Shown: positions 12,772 through 33,666 of the stretch, piece after piece | How the letters are laid out: every line of letters starts with the position of its first letter | Position numbering within the stretch: position 1 is the first letter of the stretch | From: Gossypium raimondii | Taxonomy: Eukaryota; Streptophyta; Magnoliopsida; Malvales; Malvaceae | Reading direction: 5' to 3' | Length of the DNA: 64,000 nucleotides | Assembly: GCF_025698545.1 (NCBI RefSeq) | Contig: NC_068569.1 | Span: 9,672,001-9,736,000 of the forward strand | The notes under the pieces: generated by a model | The model's input: only the letters and a program-made list of their open reading frames with translations | Told to the model about the DNA's origin: nothing | Database searches by the model: none | Position numbers and translations under genes: made by a program

Positions 12772-14640
12772 AATGTAGAATATATATTTTTATTCTTTTT
12801 AATTTTGTACAATAACCATGTATGCTTGTTCATATTAATACTTAAAAATTTAAATTATTTTTAATTCTAATCACAATAAACATTGCCATAATTTGTCGAT
12901 AATTTACTAAGACTTTAAAGAGTGTCTATGTCCAAACAAAACTTGCATGATGATCATAATTTATCTCTCTTGTATTAAGAAAATCTGTCGAATCTAGCAA
13001 TAACCTCTGCTTTCTATTTTAATTCTTAAATCCTCTAGGTTTAACATTTAAAACCTATTTAAAACCTATAGCAAGTTTTTATTTTTCTTTCAATGAAAGC
13101 TATAAGGAAAAAAGTGATAGGTGATTAACATTTAAAGACAATTATACTTTAAATTTTAAATTATAATTTTAATATATTTGTGATTATTAAAAATAAAATA
13201 TATTAATGTTAAAATAGTTTTATCTAAAAAATGTAAAGGAGATAATTTTATAGGTAAAATAAATTATTTAAATTATATTTTATTTAATTAAATATCTAAC
13301 TAAATTTTAAAAAATATAAATAATAAATATTTAAGTTAAGAAATAAGAGACATAAATATTTAAGTTAAAAATATTATTCATTTTTAAAATTTTGTAATAA
13401 TATTTTTAACTATTTGTTTACAAATTTAATAAATTTAGTTATATTTTAATATTGTAGTAAATATTTTTTATGGTTTTTTACATTTTATATTTTTAAAATT
13501 TAAATATTTTTATATTAAAATTTACTGTGTGCATAAATAATTTAAATTTTATAAATGAGTTATAACTTATTAGATTCAAAATTTTAAGACTATTTTGTAA
13601 TAAATATTATTTAAAAATGGTAATAATTTTAAAATTAATCACCAAAATTTGTTTTTAAAACTATTTTGTAATAAAATTTATTTATATTATTTTTAGAAAA
13701 AATATGTTTTATGTTTTAAAAATAGGAAATTAAATGTAGAAAATTGAGAGGGTGCCACTTGGCACAAATATAAGGTACATACCTTGTTATATTATATATA
13801 TATATATATATATATGATATGATATGGCATGATTTGTCATTAAAATATTTTTATTATTTAAAACATTTATCACATTTATAATTGAGAATTTTAATTTTAT
13901 TAAAATATTTGGTTAAACAAATTTAATTAAACAATATAAATAAAATTTATTAAATGAATTATTATAATCATTAAATTATTTTATATTTTAACTATTATGT
14001 TTCACTTAACAAAAAAGAAAAAGTTTTATCATTTATAAATTTTAAATAAATTTTACTTTTATTATTTTATCATGTGTCAATATGAGGTTGCCAAATGTTA
14101 CCATACTATTGGTGCTCAGTACCACGTTAGAGTATTTAATAGAGTTAATCAGATACTTATAAAATGTATAAAATTGACTTACGGTTTTTAAGTTTAGGTG
14201 TCGATTAAATCGAATAAAAAAGTTTAAGTGCCAAGTAAGTACAAATTACCAAGTTCAGATACTTCATATATTTTAAAATTATTAATAAATATAAAATAGT
14301 GTGATTTATTAAATAAATAAATTTAAATTAAATTATCATAATTTCATGTTCTGAGTTAAAATAAAATTGTAATATATTGGAATAAAAATTAAATATTATG
14401 TTGGATGAAATGGTAAAATAAGAAAATGTATATTATAGTGTATTCCGTTAAGACTTCAAATCTCATTACAAGCAAGCATTTTTATGAATTTATTAAAAGT
14501 ATTTAGTAAATTTGAGACTTGATTATAGGTGACATCAGTTCAAACTTCAATTTATAGATTTAAATTGAATTATAAAAACTTAAGAGATCGGGCCTTTTAA
14601 AGGCACAAGTCACCTATCATGTTACCTTGAGAAGGGCTTT
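12772..14640. other. AT-rich intergenic stretch with a (TA)n microsatellite
   Basis: Very AT-rich spacer between the nested LTR block and the PRP8 promoter. A (TA)n run lies at about 13790-13815. I see no gene, RNA or clear element boundary. Confidence 0.5.
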
Positions 14641-14641
14641 T

Positions 14642-14879
14642 AGCCCAATAAAAGAAGAGCCTAATTGGCCCACATCGAAGTTTTTAGTCGGTTTCCCATA
14701 TAGAGGGCCATAGTGGCTCATAATCCATCACGTGCCTCACTGTCACCGCCACTTGTTTTATCACTAAAATTATAAAAGCCGAACGATCCCTCCATTTTTG
14801 CTCCAAAAAATCTCACTCTCTTCGCAGAGGGAGGAGAAAAAGTAAGATAAACCCAAACGCCAGCCCTCCAAAACCCTAA
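14642..14879 (+). promoter_or_regulatory. Probable PRP8 promoter and leader with site II and telo-box motifs
   Basis: Two site II-type motifs in reverse (AGCCCA at 14642-14647 and GGCCCA at 14667-14672) precede a telo-box AAACCCTAA at 14871-14879, about 105 bases before the PRP8 start. In plants these motifs occur together upstream of growth-related housekeeping genes, which fits PRP8. The transcription start is not determined here, and no TATA box is obvious at a usual distance. Confidence 0.4.
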
Positions 14880-14983
14880 TTTCAAAATCATTTTCATCGA
14901 ACGAAGTTCGAAATCCTCTTCGGTTTCTTCCTTCAAGCTTGCATTGGGGTCGTTAGAGTATATATTTATCGGCCAAAGTTGTC

Positions 14984-25585
<10,602 letters not shown>

Positions 25586-26383
25586 GTCTGGGTTCATGTC
25601 AACCTTGTTCGTTGTTGTTTCTGTAGCTTACGCCTGTTAACACTTTGTGCCCGAAATATTAGTAGAGGCCTGACCTTTTTGTTTGAATAGTTGCATGTAC
25701 TGTTTATACCATTTGTAACAATGCTGGGAGTTGTAAATATACGAGCAAAACCCTTCTGATTTTGCCCTCTAACAAATATTCTTTTGGTGTTTTACTTATT
25801 TTGGTGTTCATAAAGAAAGGGATTCAGAGTTTGCATTTTTGACTTATTAATCGTCAATTGAGATACGTATAGATTTAAATGTTACCATGTTTTCAGTCCA
25901 ATTTAACTCTAGCCTTTTTGCTTTGCAAAGGTGTTAGTTTTGAAGTTTGAATCCCCCATCTTTGATCATTTGGAATCATCTTTCAGAGGTGGATATAAAA
26001 AAGCATTGCCATTGCCGTCGGCATTGAGATTGATTTTCACGTCTCATATCACAAGCAGCAGATAGTGCCAGATATCTGAAACCAGAGATGATGTAAAACG
26101 CCCACTATAAAACCAAATGTCTAAAGTAAAAAAGAATTCAAGAAACATTTCGTTGACCCCCAGACATATAACATAGCACTCCTGAAACATAGTTCCATGT
26201 TACAACGTGGTGTTGCTGGCATCGGTAACCACTGCCACCTCTTACGAGAAGAAGATAAGTAAGCAAAAGAAAACAATAATATCTATATGTATATCAATTA
26301 TACAAATTTTGACATCTAATACTTAAATTCGTCCTTGGCATCAGCCAGCTTAAGGACTTCCGTGCCCAGTCTCCTTCACCGGA
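25586..26383. other. Convergent 3' flanks of PRP8 and the PTI1-like kinase
   Basis: About 800 bases between two facing stop codons, holding the 3' UTRs of both genes. AT-rich, with several AATAAA-like signals possible. No further gene is seen. Confidence 0.5.
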
Positions 26384-29106
26384 TTAGGAATCCTTCTCTT
26401 CCTTAATTGTGTCTGAGCTCTCCTCGGAAGCCAATATCTCATCATTACAAACAGCAGACTGCGGGTTCTTGAACAGATCACTATTTTCTAGTTCACTTAA
26501 TTTCTCTTTGGACTCTCCCTTGAGCAGCTTGACAACTTCAAGGATGGTAGGTCTTTTCTCGGGCTGAGCGTCAGCACATACAAGTGCGACTAGGACAACC
26601 CTTTTCAGCTCTTCTTCCACATACTTCCCATTTAACCTTGGATCCGCCAATTCACTGAACGTCCCCTCAGAAGCTACAGGGAGGGCCCATTCTGCAATCG
26701 GGCGTTTCACCGTTGGACTCAGTTTCTCAAGGGGTTTCTTGCCACTGGCAAGCTCTAGCAGAAGAATGCCAAAACTGTACACATCACAACTCTCCGAAGC
26801 TTTTCCTAACATAGCATACTCAGGGGCAAGGTAGCCAAGGGTACCCTTAACTCGAGTAGTCACATGTGTTGCACCATCAGGGATAAATTTTGCAAACCCA
26901 AAATCCGCAACCTGAGGCTGGAAATCTGAATCTAGCAACACATTACTAGCTTTGATGTCTCTGTGAATTATGTGTGGGGTTGAATGGTGGTGAAGGTAAC
27001 TGAAGGAATCAAGCGAAAGAGTTGGGGTTGGCATTTTTTGTTAGAAAAAGTTATAGAATAGAGAAGAAAATTGGGTTCAACACTTACGCAATTCCTTCAG
27101 CAGAGCCAATTGCGATATTCATCCTTCTACTCCAATCAAGATGGCATTCTGATGAATGATGCCCGTGAAGATGTGAAAGCAAACTTAGGTTGGGCATGTA
27201 GTCGTATACAATCAGACGTTCTTGCCCTTCAGCACAGTATCCTCGTAAACTCAGTAGATTCTTGTGTCTAACTCTTGCCAATATCTCAACCTCAACCGAA
27301 AACTGCACTTCTGCTTTATTGCTCCACACCTTCAGCCTCTTAACTGCGATCTGCAAGTCTATAACTTTCAAAACAAGAACACGGTTGAAAGAAAAACAAA
27401 GCAATAGAAAAACATCAAGAAGGTTCATTTTGATTGTAACAGATATAATCATGGAATTCCAAAAGTGTTATCCAAATGGAAACTATTGATGGTACTAATG
27501 TGCTGTTTAGAGAACGAGAGGTGCTATTTTGAAGATCACCAAAGTCCTAAAATTACGCAGTAAGTACTAATGGTGACCCTTCAACAATTGATGAAACTAC
27601 AATTTTTATTTGCCATAAAACTTCCCTAGCAATTAGAGAAATCGGTACTAGCTGGGTCCAGAGAAAAGATGGTACAACATCAAAGTTGGCTATCAACTTT
27701 CCATAGGAAGAAGAACAAGAATCTAATGAAGTCCGATCCTAGCCGGTCCTAAAACAGTCATTATAGTCTATATTAGTCAGGCTTGGACACTGGTATATGT
27801 GGACAGGGTATATTCAATTTTATCCCAGGATTCTATGTATTTGAAGAGTCCTTGGAGGATCATACCCATGTTCTGGTATGTGTTTCCCAATCTTTATGAT
27901 CTATTAATACGGTTAATTTTCTCAGTTGTTCCATTGCACCTATTATGAGTGAATGCCAAGCGATGTTGATTCACATCATTTTGATTTGGGATTTGTTATG
28001 ACTTTATCATGTTAACCCTTTAACCTATCGCTGAACAGTTTTAGGTCGGAAGTTTTAACACTTCTGCCCTTACTACTGATTCCATTATAAGAAACTTCTG
28101 CACCATTACTTCAACAGAGTAGCACCTTTTCTACCTTGTTACATGAGATTCATATAGATATGAACCATGAAAATAACAGAAGCCAGTCCAGGAATATGCT
28201 TGCAAAGTAGAACAATTTTCACAAATAGTAAACTGGATTCAAACTATAGTAAGATGCATGCTAGAACATTCAATATTACCGAAGTTTTTGATGGATAAAC
28301 AAGCGAAAAGTGAGCCGCAGATGGATATAACTACGTATTAACCGACAAATCTTTCAAAGCTTAGAAGTTAGGGAAACATAGGACGCCACAAAATAGCAAT
28401 TTTCACTTGGTTAAAAGGGCGCCCCCCCACAAAAAAAAAATGGAAAAAAAAAAAGTAAAATGATTCATACCTGTGATCCATCCCATAGCTGACCCCAATA
28501 TACACTGCCAAATCCTCCTTCTCCAAGCTTGTTGTCATAATTAAAATTATTGGTAGCTGAATGTAATTCTTTCAATGAAAATATCCTCCATGTCGGCTGC
28601 TGCTTTCCCTTCTCTTTCCTGTTGTATCATACAATGTTAAGACATTAAAATCCAATCACAAAAACACGAAACAACTTAAATTAAGTGCATTAAAAGAAGA
28701 CTTAATTTGACAGCCAAAAGAGCCTTTGCGTCTAAGACGGAAATCAGCATATCCTTGTGAATTTGATTCCAGAGTGCGAGATTTCAAGCTTAAATGAAAG
28801 TCAACTAGCTATATCAAGCTCGATTAAGTATTTCCTTTTTCAACGGTTCCAGAAGGAAACAAAGTTCAAATCTTGAGATGATAGTAGATAAAAATGAAAA
28901 AGATAAAATTTAATCAACACCCAGATGATAGTTTCAAAAACTAAATAAAACCATTACCATTCCTCAAATCAAAACTAAAATTCAATAAAAAAAACGCTGC
29001 AAAACTTTCCAAAAGGAGTTTTGTAAAACAAAGAAAAGCAGTATTAACAATTATAATCTTACCGATCGACGCCTTTCCCACAACAAATCATAGAGCAGAA
29101 CGCCAT
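26384..29106 (-). CDS. PTI1-like receptor-like cytoplasmic kinase
   Basis: Coding exons in transcript order are 29106-29063, 28618-28471, 27350-27088 and 26999-26384, giving 356 residues. It is a complete protein kinase: Gly loop G-E-G-G-F-G-S-V at about 47-54, catalytic Lys 68 in IAVKRL, HRDIKASN with Asp 166, DFG at 184-186 and the APE segment in YLAPEYAMLGKASES. There is no signal peptide or membrane span, so it is cytoplasmic. The N-terminus MAFCSMICCG holds three cysteines and no Gly2, so S-acylation rather than myristoylation could attach it to membrane (inferred). The closest recognised relative is the PTI1-like kinase At3g15890. Kinases of this type relay signals from surface receptors; the partner is unknown. 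It is convergent with PRP8 and tandem with TMM. The last intron is only 88 nt. Confidence 0.93.
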
Positions 29107-31138
29107 CTCAAAACCAAACTAAAAATCCCACTCTGTCTTCCTTTTTTTCTTTTGCCTTCTGTCTCAAAGGAAACCACTTCCCTGCAGTTTCAAAGACCTT
29201 TTTTTTTTTATTATAAAATTTGTATTTATACTTTGTACTTTAATTGCTCAACTTCAGTTTCCTTTTCTAAGCAGCAGATTCATATGGGATGCCAAAGGTA
29301 ACGCTAGTGGGCAGTAAATTGTTCCAAAAAAACTTACTTTCTCTCTGGGTTTTTCTTTAATTGTTAGTATCTATTTTTTGGGAAGAAATGGAGAAAAGGA
29401 AGAGTATATGGCAAGGTTTGCTGGAGTTACCTGTTCTTTTTTTCTTTCTTTTGTTTACTTTATGCCATTGGTTGCTTGCTGATTTGGCTGCTTTCTCATT
29501 GAATCTAGCTGTTTTCAATTCAAAAATTGCACCCACGTCCAGATCCCCACCCATGGTTCCATTTTATTAAACAATTTTTTTTTCATTTTTACAGTTCTTT
29601 TCATAATCTTTTAACAGTTTATGCAAAAAATGAACCCAAAAAACAGTTTATGCAATGGAATGGACCCCTCTGCCTCCCTCCTTCTATAGTCTATATCACT
29701 CTGTCTCTTTTTTTATCGAAAATGGCCGCTTTCATTTTCATTTAGATTATTGGATTGAAGTTGAATAAAGTAATACGGTAATATGATAAATTATATTTAA
29801 TGGGATAGAAGAAGCACTCATTCATCGTGATGATGCACCAAAATTTGATATTATTAAAGCCTTTTTCTGCTAAACGAAGCTTCAAAATTTGACCTGATAT
29901 TGGTATAAAGTTTGTGAGGTCCAAGGAAAAGCAAATACCAATGTTGTAATACTAAATTAACACTATGCATAAAATAAAAACGATTATTGGTGGAACACCA
30001 GAAGATAAAAGTCTTTTAAATATATTATTTATTATTCACATTTAGATGAGGCTGGCCTGTATGAGATTTAACTCAACTGATTTTATTATATGAAGCTACA
30101 CTTTTGTTTATTTATAGGTGTGAAGCTTTGGAGTTTGAACTAAAGATATACTCCTCCTGAATTACGGGCTAATCTGCTTTAGTTGGTAGGCCTACCAATG
30201 ATTGATACAAGAAATTAAAATAGCTTTATCAGCTCTACAAGACAAAGGCTGAATTTTGTCAGTGGAGATATAAATCAATTGATAATACGCAAACCAATGA
30301 AGTTATCAGCTTGCATTTCAACATTAATAACCTTTTATTTCCGGATAGGATTGAAGTCAAGTTTTTAGAAAATAAAATAGAGAGATGTGAAGGTGGTGTG
30401 TCCTCTTTAAATAATATTTAATTACGTAAATTTAAATTATTAAAAAAACTAATTGTTTGAACTTAAAATTTAATAATTTTAATAAATTTAAGTAAATCAA
30501 TTTTACCCCATCCATATACATACAACATACTTTAGATACGTATTTATTGTGCGCTGGTATTATCATTAAATGTTGATATTATATGATACCTAAGTTTTGC
30601 TCGTAAATTAAAATATTTGGTCCAGCCAGCTTTGAAGCCAAAAAGTGTCTTAAATTTGTTAGCTGATGCAATTAACAAGAAATTAACGCTTTACCTTAAG
30701 CCATAATAGAGTTTGAATAATACAAAATAATGACAGGTGGCAGTTCATTCTTGCTGGACTTGAATGCAACAATCAAATGGATGGCCTTGGAGATGCTGGA
30801 GTGCCCCCACAGAACCTACTTCTTTATGGATTCTTATTCTATTAAACTTTTAATACCTTTTTATCTTGGCAATCTGGTGCTAATTATTTATGGTTGTTGA
30901 GATTTATGTCTTCTATCATTATGACTACGTTGTTGGAGAATAAGTTTAAGGAGTTGCAAATTTTGATATCCAGACCATGAAAGGCCCTGTCTTTGGTTTG
31001 TTAAAAAGGCTCTGAAATATGAGAGTTGGGGGGGGGGGGTGTAGTTTTATGCTTTAATCAAACATCAATTGATTCATTTATGAGATAAATTAAGAATTTA
31101 AGATGCACAAAACTGTAATTTACAAGCCTTTTTTTTAT
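29107..31138. other. Spacer between the kinase promoter and the TMM 3' end
   Basis: The 5' leader and promoter of the minus-strand kinase occupy the left part. The rest is AT-rich with no supported gene. It contains a perfect 16-bp palindrome TTGGTAGGCCTACCAA at 30183-30198 and a run of 12 G at 31028-31039. No element boundary is found. Confidence 0.45.
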
Positions 31139-32608
31139 TTATTTCCCTTGTAAAGACAGCAAAATGAACAAAAATAGTGATGCCAACTGAGATAACCTAA
31201 CAGAAACTGAAGTCTTACGAACTGCTCCAGCTGATACATTTATTGTTGTTGTCATATCCCCATTTGTGTTGTTGGACAAATGCTGCACTGTCCTTGCTGA
31301 ACCGGGTTTAGGTGCATCACATAAACCGATGCCCCTATCAAAGGCATCTTCAAACCCGTTATTTGCATTAAAACATAGTCCTGAATTGTTGTTAAGCCTA
31401 AGCTTGCGCCCCATCTTCCACACCATTTCTCTTCCAAATGGAACCGGGCCGGTTAAGTGATTATCATTCAGCCTTAGTTCACTAACATTCTTCAAGTCCC
31501 TGAAGTTGCTTGGAATTGACCCATTGAAGTGATTTCCGTCAAGATAAGCCACCCGAAGGCTGTTCAACCGGCCTAATGACTCGGGGATCGGTCCATGCAA
31601 GTTCATGTTCGATAAAACTAGGATCATTAAATCCTTCATTCCATCAAAGCAATCACTAGGAATGGCAGTTGATCCCATTTGATTGCCTTTGAGGATCAAA
31701 GCTTGTAGGGAAGTTAAGCTACTGAGTGATGTTGGAAATGGGCCGGACAAGCGATTATAACTCAAATCCATTAGGATGAGCTCTTTTAGCCCACTAAAAG
31801 AATCGGGTATGGAACCGGTCAAACGATTATGACTAAAATCGATTTTGACTAAAGACTGGCATGACCCAAGGGTAAATGGGATTGAACCCATTAAAAGATT
31901 TTGGCTCATATCCAAAACATTCAAAACCGGGAAGCTAAAAGCAGGAATTGAACCGTTTAATTTGTTCCCACTCAAATCCAACGACCTTAGGCCAGTGATC
32001 ATGCCTAATGAAACAGGGACCGAACCGTTAAGGTTGTTCTTGTGAAGATCAAGAACCCGTAAACGAGTAAGATTTCCCAGTTCAGCAGGAATGGAACCAA
32101 TATGCCCATTTTCCCTAAGGACCAAAGTCTGTAACGTGGAACCCAATTGACCCAAAAACTTTGGGATTGGCTGAGGATTACAAGTGAAACAACGGTAAAA
32201 AAACAGTGTCCTAAGATGAGGAAGCTTGGTAATGGACTCTGAAAGATAAGACTTTGTCTGGTCACAAGTAGGGAAAGCAGTGTCATCGGACAATGCCCCA
32301 AAAGACAAGGAAACAACGTGGTAAACGTTATCTTTGTCCGGCATGCACTCGATGCCGTGCCACCGCCCACGGCAAACGTCGGGGATATCCGTGGCCCAAT
32401 CATTCCCCGTGGCTCGCATTATATCGTAAACCGCATCTTGCTCTTGAGGGTTGGTCCGAGCCCCATTTTTGTTAATCGAAAACCCGGTTTGAGGACCGTC
32501 GATGAGAGTAGAGGGGACGCCGGAATCCGACATGATGACTGTAAAAGGCCTAGAGAGTTGGAAAAAAGCACAAAAGATGACGAGGAAAAGAGTGAAATAT
32601 GTAGCCAT
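31139..32608 (-). CDS. TMM: TOO MANY MOUTHS receptor-like protein (stomatal patterning)
   Basis: A single-exon gene of 489 residues. I chose ATG 32608 (MATYFTLFLV) over the in-frame ATG at 32680 because it starts a typical signal peptide (about residues 1-24) and matches the family length. The mature N-terminal region is the TMM-specific block (GPQTGF, QDAVYDIMRATGNDWA, CRGRWHGIECMPD), followed by about ten extracellular leucine-rich repeats with N-glycosylation sites. A short hydrophobic C-terminus (LASLFLFILLSL) follows, and there is no kinase domain. TMM works at the plasma membrane with ERECTA-family kinases to sense EPF peptides and space stomata. Intronless structure and sequence agree with Arabidopsis TMM (At1g80080), also next to PRP8 there. 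Confidence 0.97.
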   Translation of the reverse strand: MATYFTLFLVIFCAFFQLSRPFTVIMSDSGVPSTLIDGPQTGFSINKNGARTNPQEQDAVYDIMRATGNDWATDIPDVCRGRWHGIECMPDKDNVYHVVSLSFGALSDDTAFPTCDQTKSYLSESITKLPHLRTLFFYRCFTCNPQPIPKFLGQLGSTLQTLVLRENGHIGSIPAELGNLTRLRVLDLHKNNLNGSVPVSLGMITGLRSLDLSGNKLNGSIPAFSFPVLNVLDMSQNLLMGSIPFTLGSCQSLVKIDFSHNRLTGSIPDSFSGLKELILMDLSYNRLSGPFPTSLSSLTSLQALILKGNQMGSTAIPSDCFDGMKDLMILVLSNMNLHGPIPESLGRLNSLRVAYLDGNHFNGSIPSNFRDLKNVSELRLNDNHLTGPVPFGREMVWKMGRKLRLNNNSGLCFNANNGFEDAFDRGIGLCDAPKPGSARTVQHLSNNTNGDMTTTINVSAGAVRKTSVSVRLSQLASLFLFILLSLQGK

Positions 32609-33626
32609 TTTTGGGAAAGAGTGAGTGAAAAATGGTGGAGTTAAAGTTGATTTGATATAAGGATCAAGGGGAAGCAGCAAGTGGAGTAAATGAGAGGGGT
32701 CGGGTTCTTGAATGAAGGAAAGCTAATTATGCGTTCACGGGAAATGAAGGGGTTGAAATAAATTTTCATGTAGTATTATTATTATTTTTTTGCGCATTAA
32801 TGTTTTTCACGAGAATTTCGTCCTTCCCATTCGAGATTGAGAACATCAAGTTACGTCATGTGGGGTCCATTACTAAGACTAAAACGACGGCGTAGGGCCT
32901 TAAATTAGGGTTTCAACTTTGAAACGAACCCTTTTGCAACTTATTTTCCACTTGCCCCCCTCATGAACGCGCAGCTCAACCTCAACTCTGAAGGCTGGGG
33001 AGTGATATTGCCCTAGATTTCGACATCTGAGTTCAGAATTGCGCCGCTGTAGCTCTTTAAGAGGTGCCTTGTGGATTACTTGGTTGGGATTCTTAAAGGT
33101 ACCAAATATTTGCAGAATTTCTACAGCAAAATTATATGATCATGCATCCGTAGGATTAGGTTAAAAGCTACTGTGATTTTATTCCTATACATGTTGCTGA
33201 ATTTTGAATCACGGACTTAATTAGATGAAGATTCTCATGGCCCGCATTCGATCGTGTTGTTGTATGAGCTAAAAACAATTGGATTTATTTATTTATTTTG
33301 AATTGGAATATAATTTTAATTATTGAACTAGCTGTTTAGTTGATCAGAAGTCTACTTGAACAAGTTAAAGTACCTTGGTATCTTTCTCGAGTCAATCTCA
33401 GCCTGAAAATGAAACTTGATTGAGTTCAAGCTCTTCAAGCATAAAGTTTGGAGTTGAGCCTAGAGCTTGGTATCCTTTGCTTGGTTGGGAAGCCCCTAAA
33501 CCTAGCAAGAGCACTAGGTTTTCTTATCTTTCATCCAAGTGTCTCTAATTTGCTTTGGTCTATATTTGAGGTCCGTTGAAAGGTCTACATGCTGATCCCT
33601 CTGTAGTTCTCAATGATCACTTGCAG
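32609..33626. promoter_or_regulatory. Divergent promoter region of TMM and TFIIIA, with a TFIIIA leader intron
   Basis: TMM reads leftward from 32608 and TFIIIA rightward. A reverse telo-box TTAGGGTTT lies at 32905-32913, as expected for a gene tied to ribosome production. A probable 5' UTR exon ends at a donor GT at 33099-33100 (cttaaag|gtacc), and the acceptor is probably the AG at 33625-33626 (cacttgcag), 40 bases before the TFIIIA ATG. The positions are inferred from motifs; no transcript was seen. Confidence 0.45.
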
Positions 33627-33666
33627 TGAAAACCCACTTTCTTCCGAGAAAAATAAGTGTAATCAG

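Noticed and set aside
30183-30198. Perfect 16-bp palindrome TTGGTAGGCCTACCAA
   Set aside because: A single isolated palindrome without flanking structure or neighbouring copies; it could be chance.
31266-32644. Several plus-strand frames opposite TMM
   Set aside because: They are shadows of the TMM leucine-rich repeat coding sequence on the minus strand.
32609-32680. Upstream in-frame ATG for TMM
   Set aside because: The 24 extra residues would bury the signal peptide and are not in the family, so 32608 was kept as the start.
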